From Ruminiclostridium josui JCM 17888 (lineage in GTDB: Bacteria > Bacillota > Clostridia > Acetivibrionales > DSM-1351), in the NCBI RefSeq assembly GCF_000526495.1, contig NZ_JAGE01000002.1, positions 310,001-374,000 of the forward strand: a DNA stretch of 64,000 nucleotides, given 5' to 3'. Below, piece after piece: positions 12,333 to 22,600 of the stretch. The position numbers and the translations under genes were made by a program. The notes under the pieces were generated by a model, which worked only from the letters and a program-made list of their open reading frames with translations, did not search any database and was not told where the DNA came from. The first letter of the stretch is position 1. Every line of letters begins with the position of its first letter.

Positions 12333-13796
12333 ATGAGTAATGAAGCTATGCTAAGGTCACATACTTTAAAAGTTAATAAATTCACTATAATTACTTCCAT
12401 GCTAGGAGCCATTTGTTGCTTGGCACTAGCTATTTCTTCTATTCTTTCAACTTATATTCCGTTTGCAATTCTAGCAATAAGTACTTGTACATGTGCAATA
12501 CTTATGTATAAAAAAATTAATGAAAAGGTTGTTATGGCAGTGCTTTTATTCTTTTTATATACATTTTTATGCTCATTAATAATGGACTTACCTAATTCAG
12601 TGACTGCTTTTATCATGTTAGGTTTATGTTTTACTACTACGTATCTTCGCAAATGGCTTGTTCTAATATATGGCATCTTTATGAGTAATATATTACTTTT
12701 CCTTCAAATCTTTAAAAATATTTATAACTATCACGATTTCAGTTTACAACTAGCTTCTATTTTATTTTGCACATCGTGTTTATTTTTACTAACTAAATGG
12801 GGACTTGGAATAATTAAAATTGCCACTGAAAAAGAAAAACAGACAAATATTCTATTAACTGATTTACAAAAAACTATGGATACTGTTAAATCAAATACAT
12901 TTTCACTAAATAATGATATAGCTGCTTGTAATACAAATCTGGAACGTTTTCAAGAGGCAAGTAAGGGAGTTACAGCAACAGTCCAGGAAGTAACTAAAGG
13001 AGTTGTAGGTCAAGCAGAAAGCACCAATGAAATAAATAATATGATGAGTGAAGCGAAAGATAAGATTTCTGAAGTACTTAAGTATTCAAAAAAGCTTGCT
13101 GAGGTTTCAAGCATGGCAAGTGATGTAGTAACTGAAGGCTCCGAAAAAATAATCAATATGGATAAACAGATGAACTTAATAAATATTTCATCAACAGAGT
13201 CCCTTGCTACGGTTGAGGAGCTTCAAAGCAATATGGATGAAATTATTAACTTCTTATCAGGTATTACACAAATTGCTGAGCAAACAAATTTATTAGCACT
13301 GAATGCTGCTATAGAAGCTGCTAGAGCTGGTGAAACAGGAAAAGGATTTGCTGTTGTAGCAGATGAAGTGCGCAAGCTGGCTGAGCAAACTGCAAATACA
13401 GTAAAGCAAATTGATCAGGTTATTGCAAATATAAAAATTAAAACACTCAAAGTTGTTGATAAGGTGAAGGATGGAAATATTGCAACGAGTGAAGGTGAAG
13501 TACTCATAAATGATGTTACAGAAGTTTTTAAGAAGATTCAATTATCCTTCAAAGATATAGATATTAATATTGCTAATGAATTAAATATGATTGAGAATGT
13601 ATCCTCTATTTTCTCTAAAATACATCTAGAAACTGAAAGTATTGCAAGTATTTCAGAGGAGCAGTCAGCAGCAACAGAAGAAATGCTGGCAACTATGGAG
13701 GAACAAAGTGCAAGTATCAATTTAATTTATTCATCAATGCAAGATATAAATAATTCTAGTGAAAATCTGCAAGCAGTTATTAGAAATAATATTTGA
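12333..13796 (+). CDS. Methyl-accepting chemotaxis protein with polytopic membrane N terminus
   Basis: A 487-residue chemoreceptor. Residues about 15-165 hold several hydrophobic helices (roughly five or six) with short loops and no large extracellular Cache or four-helix sensor. The rest is the cytoplasmic coiled-coil signalling domain with the conserved hairpin tip around 310-352 ([36 protein letters not shown]), which binds CheA/CheW. Glu/Gln-rich flanks ([18 protein letters not shown]) are likely methylation sites. The ATG at 12333 is chosen over an in-frame TTG at 12318, which overlaps the G-rich ribosome binding site. The sensing mode is unknown; a membrane-embedded or cytoplasmic stimulus is likely given the missing ectodomain. 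Confidence 0.88.
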   Translation: MSNEAMLRSHTLKVNKFTIITSMLGAICCLALAISSILSTYIPFAILAISTCTCAILMYKKINEKVVMAVLLFFLYTFLCSLIMDLPNSVTAFIMLGLCFTTTYLRKWLVLIYGIFMSNILLFLQIFKNIYNYHDFSLQLASILFCTSCLFLLTKWGLGIIKIATEKEKQTNILLTDLQKTMDTVKSNTFSLNNDIAACNTNLERFQEASKGVTATVQEVTKGVVGQAESTNEINNMMSEAKDKISEVLKYSKKLAEVSSMASDVVTEGSEKIINMDKQMNLINISSTESLATVEELQSNMDEIINFLSGITQIAEQTNLLALNAAIEAARAGETGKGFAVVADEVRKLAEQTANTVKQIDQVIANIKIKTLKVVDKVKDGNIATSEGEVLINDVTEVFKKIQLSFKDIDINIANELNMIENVSSIFSKIHLETESIASISEEQSAATEEMLATMEEQSASINLIYSSMQDINNSSENLQAVIRNNI

Positions 13797-13832
13797 TAAG
13801 ATGTTGTAAGGGTAACAATCCATCCATTTCTG

Positions 13833-13889
13833 AAGTGCACCCAAAATGTTAGATATTAAGTTTTTAAAATCTAACATTTGGGTGCACTT
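13833..13889. repeat. Large inverted repeat, terminator or insertion-element end remnant
   Basis: Arms 13833-13854 and 13869-13889 pair over about 21 positions with one bulged A, followed by TTTT. It can work as a terminator for the chemoreceptor gene. The arm (GTGCACCCAAAATGTTAGAT) also resembles terminal repeats of IS3-family elements as I remember them, so it may be a fused pair of IS ends. The rest of the 389-base gap (13797-14185) holds no intact gene. On the minus strand, about 13965-14040 is open for some 30 codons and rich in Lys/Arg and Ala, possibly a relic. Confidence 0.6.
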
Positions 13890-14132
13890 TTCGCGTCTAA
13901 GAAAAAGTGCAATTCCGAGTTTAAGCTTGAATTGATCAACGTTATCAGAAAAGAAACATATCTTCCAAAGCCTGTTCTACAGCTTTAGCTGTCACGGACT
14001 TTGTCCTCTTTTTCTTTTCAATTTGAACGGTCCTTTTTCACAATACAATGATTTTAAATGAAATGAAATCTGATTATAAAATTTGTACTGCATCTCTAAT
14101 AAAAAAGTAGTGATATCATGTAACGTTATTAA

Positions 14133-14160
14133 TTGAGTTAACATAAAATATTGATATAAA
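14133..14160 (+). promoter_or_regulatory. Possible promoter of the DUF2935 gene
   Basis: TTGAGT (14133-14138), a 16-base spacer and TATAAA (14155-14160) preceded by TGA (extended -10 form), about 25 bases before the ATG at 14186. Confidence 0.4.
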
Positions 14161-14185
14161 ATAACCTTTATGAGAGGTACTTACT

Positions 14186-15139
14186 ATGTTGTCAACCATT
14201 GAATTTATAGAACAGTCGCTGGGTTTACATTTGTTTTTTGCAAGGATTATGAAAGAACACTCATTTTTCCTTGAAGTGGCATTTACACCAAAGGACACTA
14301 ATTTTACTCAACAGGCTGATAATTTTCGCAAAGAATTTGATAGAATTCTAGGAGATGTTATTTCACTTTCTAACGGCGTTGTTAATCCAGGCGTTTTACA
14401 ATCAGGTGAAGTAATAACACCCTTTACTCTTAAAGCAGAACAGGCAACCACATTTTTTACTGGAGTACGTATACCAACTCAACTAACACAGGCAGAAGCA
14501 AAATTAATGGGAAGTGGAATTATAACAGCCAACCCTATGCTTGAACGACAAGTATTTGCTCTTAACCAACGGGCAATAAAAGCAACTGCTGAGTTAATAA
14601 AGTTTAAATCAAATATTTTATCTAATGTTTTAAGCTGTAAAATGTTTACACTTAATTACCCTTTGTTGATAATACACATAACTCGTGAGGCAGAATTATA
14701 TCTTCAGCAGCTTAGAAGACTTCAAAACAGGGAAGAGATAAAGCTGGAAAGAGAAGCCTACCAACAGGAATTTTTCTGGAATAGGCAAATGGCAGAGCAT
14801 GCTAAGTTTATAAGAGGGCTTCTTGACCCGACAGAAAATAATTTAATTAATCAAGCTAATGATTTTGGTAATGAGTTTGATCAATTGACAGTAGAAGCTA
14901 AAGCGGCAATGGACGCTACGACTCCATTGACTAATGTTACTGACGAAAGCTTAAGGGCAACTGAGAATTTAAGAAATTTCAAGGCACAAGGCACCCAAGG
15001 AATTCTCTCATGTAAAATAAGATCAATCATAATTCCGCTGCTGGGTGACCACGTACTACGTGAAGCGAATCACTATCTGCGGCTGCTTAAAATGTTTGAA
15101 AAAGCAGATAAAACATTGTACGGAGACGCTACATTATAA
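14186..15139 (+). CDS. DUF2935 tandem-domain protein
   Basis: A 317-residue soluble, all-helical protein made of two copies of the DUF2935 unit (about 5-150 and 165-310). Each copy starts with an aromatic-rich helix holding a conserved His/Glu pattern (FFARIMKEHSFFLE; FWNRQMAEHAKFIRG) and ends with a helix of the REAELYLQQL / REANHYLRLL type. The His and Glu positions suggest a metal site in a helical bundle, but the function is not established. GAGAGG precedes the ATG, and a terminator follows directly, so it is a single-gene unit. Confidence 0.85.
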   Translation: MLSTIEFIEQSLGLHLFFARIMKEHSFFLEVAFTPKDTNFTQQADNFRKEFDRILGDVISLSNGVVNPGVLQSGEVITPFTLKAEQATTFFTGVRIPTQLTQAEAKLMGSGIITANPMLERQVFALNQRAIKATAELIKFKSNILSNVLSCKMFTLNYPLLIIHITREAELYLQQLRRLQNREEIKLEREAYQQEFFWNRQMAEHAKFIRGLLDPTENNLINQANDFGNEFDQLTVEAKAAMDATTPLTNVTDESLRATENLRNFKAQGTQGILSCKIRSIIIPLLGDHVLREANHYLRLLKMFEKADKTLYGDATL

Positions 15140-15152
15140 TATTTTAAAAACC

Positions 15153-15206
15153 AAGAGGCTAAGCTTTGGTCCACCAAGGATCTGTAGATTTAGCTTCTAT
15201 TTTTTA
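15153..15206 (+). terminator. Terminator after the DUF2935 gene
   Basis: A GAGGCTAA arm (15155-15162) pairs with TTTAGCTTC (15189-15197), with an inner TGG/CCA pairing, and is followed by a T-rich run. It separates the upstream chromosome from the biosynthetic operon. Confidence 0.7.
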
Positions 15207-15346
15207 TACAAAAAACTGTATTAATATTTTAGGATGCAGGCATTTTTTTGTACTTTGCACTAATCTCCTTCTTAGCTGAAAAATCATAAGGGAGATGTCT
15301 CTAAATTTCTACAAAAAAATGACTCAATCAAGATGTAAGGAAAATA

Positions 15347-15375
15347 TTGACATTAAACGTAGTACATGCTAGAAT
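15347..15375 (+). promoter_or_regulatory. Sigma-A promoter of the PKS/NRPS operon
   Basis: Consensus TTGACA (15347-15352), a 17-base spacer and TAGAAT (15370-15375) preceded by TG (extended -10). It is the only convincing promoter in the 521-base gap before the cluster and predicts a start near 15382. No cluster-linked regulator gene lies in the window. Confidence 0.75.
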
Positions 15376-15381
15376 TTTGGA

Positions 15382-15660
15382 TATATAAGTAAACATATAG
15401 GAAATATGGAAAAAATGTTTAATTTTAATAAATTATGGACTAATAGTAAGTTTTAATATATAAGGAGTCTTCAGTTAATTGTTTTGATGCTGGCATATAT
15501 AAACTTTTGGAGGAATCTATGATTTAAGGTCCAGCAGCGCAAAGCTATTTGCTTTGCAATCATATTATATCACAAATGTATCCATTTAAACATTATATGT
15601 GTTTTTGTATTTCAAATATTTCAAAAATAAAATTCAATCAGAAAGTTAAAGGAGCAGAAA
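15382..15660 (+). promoter_or_regulatory. 280-base 5' leader of the PKS/NRPS operon
   Basis: The leader holds a 16-codon open frame (15406-15456, MEKMFNFNKLWTNSKF), a ribosome-binding-site-led two-codon frame (GGAGG at 15509-15513, ATG ATT TAA at 15519-15527), and a 7-base perfect hairpin GCAAAGC/GCTTTGC (15539-15557) without a T tract. AAAGGAG before the ATG at 15661 serves the first gene. I recognise no known riboswitch or T-box. Whether the short frames are translated is unknown. Confidence 0.4.
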
Positions 15661-17979
15661 ATGTTGACATTTGTATTTCCAGGACAGGGAGCTCAGCAGA
15701 AAGGCATGGGAAGTCATCTGTTTGATGAATTTAAAGAATTGGTTGACAAGGCTGACGAAATATTGGGGTATTCCATAAAGGAGCTATGTATCGATGACCC
15801 AAGACAGCAGTTGGCAAATACCAGATATACTCAGCCTGCTATATATGTAGTCAGTGCATTGAGCTATTTAAAAAAGATTCAGGAAACAGGCATAAAACCT
15901 GATTATGTTGCGGGACACAGTCTTGGTGAGTATAATGCTCTTTTTGCGTCGGATGCCTTCGACTTCGAGACTGGGCTAAAACTAGTTAAAAAGAGAGGCG
16001 AGCTTATGAGTCAGGCATCAGGAGGTGGAATGGCGGCTGTTGTCGGACTGAACCGCAGTAGGGTTGAAGAGATTTTGCAAAATAATAGTCTTGAGAGTAT
16101 AGACATAGCTAATTTGAATTCTGAGACACAGATTGTAATTGCCGGAAAAATAGAGGATATTGAAAAGGCAAAACAAGTTTTCGAGGATGCCGAAGGCCTA
16201 AGAATGTATGTACAGCTTAAAGTAAGCGGTGCTTTTCACTCACGGTATATGTCTGAAGCAAGAAAAGAGTTTGAAAAGTATTTGGAAAAATTCACTTTTT
16301 CAGAAATGACCATACCTGTCATTTCAAATACTTATGCAAGGCCATACAAACAAAGTGAAATTAAAAGACTTTTATCCCAGCAGATAGACAATTCAGTAAG
16401 GTGGAATGAGAGTATAAAATATTTAATGGCCCTTGGGGTGAATGAGTTTGTGGAAGTAGGCCCAGGTGCTGTTTTAAGCGGTATGATTAAGAAAATAAAA
16501 AGTGAGACTTCCGCTGAAGAAATTGAAAGAATAAGGAAAGATATTGATACTGCCACTAAAGCAAGCAATGAGAATGAATATGAGGAGCATCTAGGTAAGC
16601 AGAGAGTCATTAAGGAAACCGCGTGTGCTTTTCCTGAGATTACAGAATTTTCACTGGGAAGTTTCGAGTTTAAAAAAGAGTACAACTTAAAGTATGCATA
16701 TGTTACAGGTGGTATGTATAAAGGAATTGCTTCCGAGGAAATGGTAATAAAAATGGGTAAGGCGGGAATGATGGGCTTTTTCGGTACAGGAGGAGTTGAT
16801 TTTCCCAAAATAGAAGAAGCTATACGCCGTATACAGAAGGAGCTTACAGAAGGACAAGCGTATGGCTTTAACTTTCTTCACAGCCCCGACAGCCCGGAAA
16901 GGGAAGAAAAATTAGTTGATTTATTTTTACAATACAAAGTAAGAAATATAGAAGCAGCAGCTTTCTTAACTATTACTCCGGCACTGGTCAGGTACCGGGC
17001 CAAAGGTCTAAAACATACTCAGCAGAAAACAGTTAGTATCTCAAATAGAATTATTGCAAAGGTATCTCGGCCTGAGGTTGCAGAAGCATTTTTAAGCCCC
17101 GCACCTGAGAGAATCGTTTCAAAGTTACTAGCTGAAGGTAACATTACTTCTGAAGAAGCAATGTTACTAAAAGAGGTACCGGTAGCAGACGGTATTTGTG
17201 TTGAGGCTGATTCCGGAGGCCATACCGACGGTGGAGTTGCTTTTGCATTATTACCGGCCATGATTAAATTAAGGGACGATATGATGGAAAAGTACCGGTA
17301 TCAAAAAAAGATATTGCTTGGGGCAGCAGGAGGAATAGGAACGCCAGAGGCGGCAGCAGCAGCTTTTATACTTGGGGCAGATTTTATACTGACTGGTTCT
17401 ATAAACCAGTGTACAGTTGAAGCAGCAACCAGTGAAGCCGTTAAAGATCTGCTTCAGCAGATAAATGTTCAGGATACCGAATATGTGCCTGCTGGGGATA
17501 TGTTTGAACTGGGTGCGAAAGTTCAGGTAATGAAAAAGGGATTATTTTTTCCTGCCAGAGCAAATAAGTTATTTGAATTATACCGAAGGTATAATTCCAT
17601 TGATGAAATTGACGAAAAAACAAAGAAGCAAATAGAGGAAAAATATTTTAAACGCAGCTTTGAAAAGGTATTTGAGGAATGCAAATCTTTTTATTCTGCC
17701 AATGAAATTGAGAAGGCTGAACAGAATCCTAAGCATAAAATGGCTTTAATATTCAGATGGTATTTTGGTTACAGCACTAACCTTGCATTGAATGGCAGTA
17801 AGGAATCACGAGTAGACTACCAGATTCACTGCGGACCTGCGTTAGGTGCATTTAACCAGTGGGTCAAAGGAAGTGACAAAGAAAACTGGAGAAACCGCCA
17901 TGTGGATGAAATAGGAAAAATGATTATGGCAGAGACTGCAAAGCTGCTATCTCAACGGATAAAAGCTATAGCGATATAG
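15661..17979 (+). CDS. trans-acting malonyl acyltransferase fused to PfaD-type enoylreductase
   Basis: A 772-residue bifunctional enzyme that loads malonyl units on the carrier proteins in trans and reduces enoyl intermediates. The AT (about 1-285) opens with FPGQGAQ, has the nucleophile S87 in GHSLGEY and the catalytic H193 in GAFHSRYM; the FHS signature fits malonyl rather than methylmalonyl. The FMN-dependent ER (about 330-770) belongs to the PfaD/nitropropane-dioxygenase family, with [11 protein letters not shown], a [12 protein letters not shown] flavin loop and GSINQCT. AT-ER fusions are common in trans-AT clusters. It is the first gene of the operon, behind AAAGGAG. It is the only AT seen, so it probably serves every module. 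A second ER of the same family sits in subunit C. Confidence 0.95.
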   Translation: MLTFVFPGQGAQQKGMGSHLFDEFKELVDKADEILGYSIKELCIDDPRQQLANTRYTQPAIYVVSALSYLKKIQETGIKPDYVAGHSLGEYNALFASDAFDFETGLKLVKKRGELMSQASGGGMAAVVGLNRSRVEEILQNNSLESIDIANLNSETQIVIAGKIEDIEKAKQVFEDAEGLRMYVQLKVSGAFHSRYMSEARKEFEKYLEKFTFSEMTIPVISNTYARPYKQSEIKRLLSQQIDNSVRWNESIKYLMALGVNEFVEVGPGAVLSGMIKKIKSETSAEEIERIRKDIDTATKASNENEYEEHLGKQRVIKETACAFPEITEFSLGSFEFKKEYNLKYAYVTGGMYKGIASEEMVIKMGKAGMMGFFGTGGVDFPKIEEAIRRIQKELTEGQAYGFNFLHSPDSPEREEKLVDLFLQYKVRNIEAAAFLTITPALVRYRAKGLKHTQQKTVSISNRIIAKVSRPEVAEAFLSPAPERIVSKLLAEGNITSEEAMLLKEVPVADGICVEADSGGHTDGGVAFALLPAMIKLRDDMMEKYRYQKKILLGAAGGIGTPEAAAAAFILGADFILTGSINQCTVEAATSEAVKDLLQQINVQDTEYVPAGDMFELGAKVQVMKKGLFFPARANKLFELYRRYNSIDEIDEKTKKQIEEKYFKRSFEKVFEECKSFYSANEIEKAEQNPKHKMALIFRWYFGYSTNLALNGSKESRVDYQIHCGPALGAFNQWVKGSDKENWRNRHVDEIGKMIMAETAKLLSQRIKAIAI

Positions 17980-18015
17980 TTATTCCAGTTGAATTAATTA
18001 GGGGGGTGGTTAGAA

Positions 18016-18825
18016 ATGAAATTAGAAATCTTAAAATATGTACCGGAGAAAGAGCAAAAAGGTCTCCCGATTCTTTTTATACATGGAGCACATCATGGAG
18101 CCTGGTGTTGGAAAGAGCATTTTCTTCCGTATTTCTCCTCAAAGGGTTTCTATGGGTTAGCTTTAAGCCTTAGAGGGCACGGGGAGAGCGAAGGATATGA
18201 AGAACTGCATTCCTTTTCACTAGATGATTATGTTGAAGATGTGCTTCAAGTAATGTCGTCTATAGAGGGTAAATTGATACTGGTGGGACATTCAATGGGG
18301 GGAGCTATTGTTCAAAAACTCCTTTATTATCATCCCGAAAAGGTTGAAATGGCGGTCTTAATGGCATCTGTTTCTCACAAGGGAATGGTTAAAGATATGT
18401 TGCGTGTAGCTGTTACAAACCTAAGAGTTGTTTTGCAGATGATCAAGTTCAATAAAGGTGAAGATGTAATTTTTCCCCCAAAAGTATTTTTTTCAAAAAA
18501 GCTTAATGCAGATGAAAGGAATAAATATCTTGAGCTTCTTCAACCTGAATCTGATAGAGCACGTAATGATATGTTCAAGCCTATTGTCCCTTTGCCGGTG
18601 AGTACAAAAGTACCGGTTTTGGTGATTGGATCAAAAAAGGACTGGTATTTTCCAAATAAAACTGTAAAAGAAATTGCTAAGGCCTATGGTACAGAAGCAG
18701 TTATCTTTCCAGATATAAGTCATGACATGATGCTGGATCCCAGATGGAAGGAAGTTGCTGACAAGATGATAGAATTTTTTACTAATACTCAAAAACAAAG
18801 TTTGGCAAGTGTAAAAGGAGAATAA
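18016..18825 (+). CDS. Alpha/beta hydrolase (possible editing or release thioesterase)
   Basis: A 269-residue alpha/beta-fold hydrolase with a complete triad: S93 in GHSMGG, D209 in GSKKDWYFP and H236 in ISHDMML. The oxyanion motif FIHGAHHGAWCW is near residue 22. It has no signal peptide and lies 36 bases after the AT-ER gene and 2 bases before the methyltransferase gene, so it belongs to the operon. Possible jobs are hydrolysis of stalled acyl chains from carriers, release or cyclisation of the product, or a tailoring ester hydrolysis. It is not a typical type II thioesterase by length or motif, so the role is an inference from position. Confidence 0.8.
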   Translation: MKLEILKYVPEKEQKGLPILFIHGAHHGAWCWKEHFLPYFSSKGFYGLALSLRGHGESEGYEELHSFSLDDYVEDVLQVMSSIEGKLILVGHSMGGAIVQKLLYYHPEKVEMAVLMASVSHKGMVKDMLRVAVTNLRVVLQMIKFNKGEDVIFPPKVFFSKKLNADERNKYLELLQPESDRARNDMFKPIVPLPVSTKVPVLVIGSKKDWYFPNKTVKEIAKAYGTEAVIFPDISHDMMLDPRWKEVADKMIEFFTNTQKQSLASVKGE

Positions 18826-18827
18826 GA

Positions 18828-19649
18828 ATGAGTCAACAGGGGTCTTACCAAATAAAAACAATAGCTAGTAATGTGGAAAAGGAAATTGACAGGCTAAAAG
18901 GACAAGTGGAATTGTTTTGGGATAAAGAACTAAAGCATTACATCGAGTTTGGGTTAAGAGATGGAATATCTATTGTTGAACTGGGAGCAGGTCCTGGATT
19001 TGTTACGGAAAAAATTGCTGAAAAATTTCCAAACACTAAAATAACTGCCGTAGAGATTGAGCCTCTGCTGGTTGAATATGCCAGAAAAAACCTGTCTTTA
19101 AAAGGAATAACGCAGTGTGAAGTGATTGAAGGATCAATAATGGACACAGGTCTTGAAGATAACAAATATGATTTGGCAATTACAAGATTGGTGCTGGAAC
19201 ACCTGCCAGACCCGGTAAATGCGGTACGTGAAGTTTACAGAATATTAAAACCGGGGGGAAGAGCCATTTTTGTGGACAATGACTTTGAAATGCACATTAT
19301 GACCAATCCCCATATTCCTGAATTAAGAGATTTGTATGATGCTTACTGTCAGTCAAGGTACCAAGAGGGTGGAAATCCCAAAATTGGACGTGAACTACCA
19401 AATATATTAAAAAATGGCGGATTTACAAAGGTGGATTTTGAAATTATTAGTGCTCACAGTGATATTGTCGGTGAGGAATTATTTTCAAGGTCCGAGGGTA
19501 TTGGTATTCCAACGAAACTAGTTCAGGACGGCTTCTTATCAAGTAAGATGCTTGGGAAAATTTCGATTAGCTGGCGTAATATGTTAAAGGCTGAAAAACA
19601 CTCAATAGTAAGGCAGTTGTATATGGGCATCGGTGAGAAAGTGCTTTAA
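18828..19649 (+). CDS. SAM-dependent class I methyltransferase
   Basis: A 273-residue methyltransferase of the UbiE/Methyltransf_11 type. Motif I is ELGAGPGF (from residue 51), the acidic residue ending strand 2 is in AVEIEP, and the later motifs appear as LAITRLVLEHLPD and LKPGGRAIFVD. The substrate-binding C-terminal part (about 165-270) is not recognisable. It is encoded 2 bases after the hydrolase and 15 before giant subunit A, so it is a cluster tailoring enzyme or acts on the starter. O-methylation is the usual outcome for stand-alone enzymes in such clusters, but C- or N-methylation cannot be ruled out. No methyltransferase domain is embedded in any module seen here. Confidence 0.85.
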   Translation: MSQQGSYQIKTIASNVEKEIDRLKGQVELFWDKELKHYIEFGLRDGISIVELGAGPGFVTEKIAEKFPNTKITAVEIEPLLVEYARKNLSLKGITQCEVIEGSIMDTGLEDNKYDLAITRLVLEHLPDPVNAVREVYRILKPGGRAIFVDNDFEMHIMTNPHIPELRDLYDAYCQSRYQEGGNPKIGRELPNILKNGGFTKVDFEIISAHSDIVGEELFSRSEGIGIPTKLVQDGFLSSKMLGKISISWRNMLKAEKHSIVRQLYMGIGEKVL

Positions 19650-19664
19650 GGAGGTAACAGGCGT

Positions 19665-22600
19665 ATGAAGGGCAGCCTAAAGACAAAAAAGAATACTTAT
19701 GTAAAAAAAATAAAAGAAATCCTTGAAGAACTTTTGGGGTATGAAAAGGGCTCTCAAGACTTGGATGGCAGCTTTTTGGAACTTGGTATAAACTCGGTTC
19801 TGGCGGTGGAATTAGTTGAAACTTTGAATAGTAAGCTGAAAATTGACTTAGGTATTGAAGTGGTTTTTGACTACCGTAATGTAAATGAGTTAGCTGAACA
19901 TATTTTAGAGCAGGTTGAAGGTAAAGCGCCAGTAAAGTCTGATAGCAAACAGAAGACAAAAGTTAAAGGTAATAAGAAGTCCGACAGACCAAAAAGTAAA
20001 CCAATAAGCAGCTTGGATAAAAGCTCCGTACATACTTCTGTTCATGATTTCAGGCATTTAGAATTAAAAGTAAAGGAAGTACTGTCAAAGCTTCTGGAGA
20101 ATACCGTAAGTTCCAATGACCTGGAGAGAAGTTTTTTGGAATTGGGTATTAATTCAGTTTTGGCGGTAGAGCTTGTGGAAGCTTTAAATGAGAAACTTGG
20201 AATTGATTTGGGAATTGAGGTTGTTTTTGATTACAGAGATGCTAAAGAATTAGCAAAATACATTAGCGGAGAGTTTTTTACCAAAAAAACCTTAGAACAG
20301 CTTCCAATTAACATTGAGGAAATAAGTGTCTGTGATGAAGTGGATTTAACAGCCCTCAGCAAAGAGGAAATCGAGTTGAAAATTAAAGAGGTAATGTCCC
20401 TCTTGTTGAAAAACGATGGGGAATTACTTGATTTGGATAAGAGTTTTGTTGAACTTGGATTGACTTCTGAACTGATTGAAGGAGTCAATGAAAAGCTGGG
20501 AATTGATTTAGGGATTGAAAAAGTTTTTGATTACAAGGGAGCAAGTGAACTCGCAGAGTTCATTTTCATACATTACGGGAATGGTTTTAGTATGGATTTG
20601 CCTGAAGGAAGTTCAGATGAATATGAGAGTGCTGAATATGAGAATTTGATTGGCGAAGCAGATCAGGTTGATAGTCTCTTTAGAGACATTGGCTGGGAAG
20701 GAAGAAATGTGGAAATTGCTATAATAGGCATCTCAGGCAAATTTGCAGAATCCGAAACAATCGAAGAGTTCTGGAAGCATCTGCAAGCTGGCGATGATTG
20801 TATTAAAGAAATCAATCGGAGTGGATGGCTAGAAAATGAGTTTTATGACCCTGATTCCACCAAAAAGAATAAATCTATAAGTAAATGGGGTGGATTACTT
20901 AGGAATATAGAGAGATTTGAGCCATTATTCTTTAATATATCTCCCCTTGAAGCTGAAAGAATGGATCCACAGCAGCGTCTTTTTTTGGAAGAAGCCTATA
21001 AGGCCTTTGAAGACGGAGGGTACTCACCAAAAGAATTGTCAGGGAAGAAAGTAGGAGTTTTTGTAGGAGGCAGGGCTTCAGATTACAGAGATAAGACACT
21101 GATGGAAGAAGAAATAAGCACCCAGACATTTTTGGGCAGTGACATGGCAATACTTTCGGCAAGAATATCATATTTTCTAAATTTAAAAGGCCCCAGTCTT
21201 TCTGTGGATACTGCATGTTCATCTTCTCTTGTGGCAATTCATTTGGCAAGCGAGAGCATAAGAAGAGGTGAATCTGACATTGCTTTAGCAGGAGGGGTTT
21301 TTGTTCTTAGCTCTCCAGAATTTTATGTAATGACATCAAAAACCGCAATGCTTTCACCTGACGGAAAATGCAAAACTTTTGACAATGATGCAAACGGAAT
21401 TGTCTTGGGTGAAGGAGTTGGGGCTGTTTTATTAAAACGTCTTGATGCGGCCATTGAAGACGGAGATCATATCTACGGAGTAATAAAAGGTTCCGCCATT
21501 AACCAGGATGGGAAGACAAAAGGAATTACTGCGCCGAGTATGTTGTCACAGAAAGCTTTATTGCATGAAGCATATGAAAAAGCTTCGATTAATCCTGAGA
21601 CTATAGGTTACATTGAAGCTCATGGTACAGGAACAAAACTTGGTGATCCCATAGAGGTTAAAGCTTTAACTGAGGCCTTCAGTATGTTTACAGATAAGAA
21701 ACGGTTTTGTGCAATTGGCTCTCACAAGCCTAACTTCGGACATTCCATAATGTCGGCAGGAATTGGTGGGGTCTTTAAGATTCTCATGGCTATGAAATAT
21801 GGTCAAATTCCTCCTACCATTAATGTTAAGGAAGTAAACAGGCATATTGATTTTGAAAGAAGTCCATTTTTTATTAATACCGAACTAATGGAATGGAAGC
21901 GCAAAGACGGTATACCTAGAAGAGCAGGGGTAAGTTCTTTTGGATTTAGCGGTACCAATTGTCATGTAATTATAGAAGAGCCTCCGCTTCAGAAGAATAC
22001 GGAAACTGAGCCAGCTAAACCATTTTACCTATTTCCGCTATCTGCAATGACAAAGGAAGCACTGGACCAGAAACTAGAAGATATGGCTCTATGGATTGAG
22101 CGTGAGGGAGAAAACTTTCCGATTCAGGATATTTCTTATACCTTGTTTAAGGGAAGAAGTCATTTTTCACAAAGATGTATATTTATTGCAAAAGACCTAT
22201 CTCAACTAAAACAAAAAATTCAAGAAGTAAAAGAAAAAGGATTGGCAGATGGTTATTTCACAAGTGAAGATGAAAAACTCCATGCTAAAAAGGATTCTCA
22301 GGAGGAGTATGGCATAAGGCTTCTTGAAGATATATCAGAGACTGGAACTATAAGTCGGGATGTTTTTAAGGAAAAGCTTGAGAGTTTGGCGAAGATTTAT
22401 ATAAATGGATATGACCTGGACTGGGAGGTTATGTTCGAGAAAGGCAAATACCACAGGGTTCCTTTACCTACATATCCATTTATGGGAGAGAACTATTGGG
22501 TTCCGGGTGCTTGGAAGCATGACTGTTACGAATATACTACCTCTCCTGAATACTTACACCCGCTGCTTCAGGTTAATACCTCAAATTTACTGGAGCAGAG

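Noticed and set aside
15539-15557. Intrinsic terminator in the operon leader
   Set aside because: The hairpin is followed by mixed AT sequence, not a T run.
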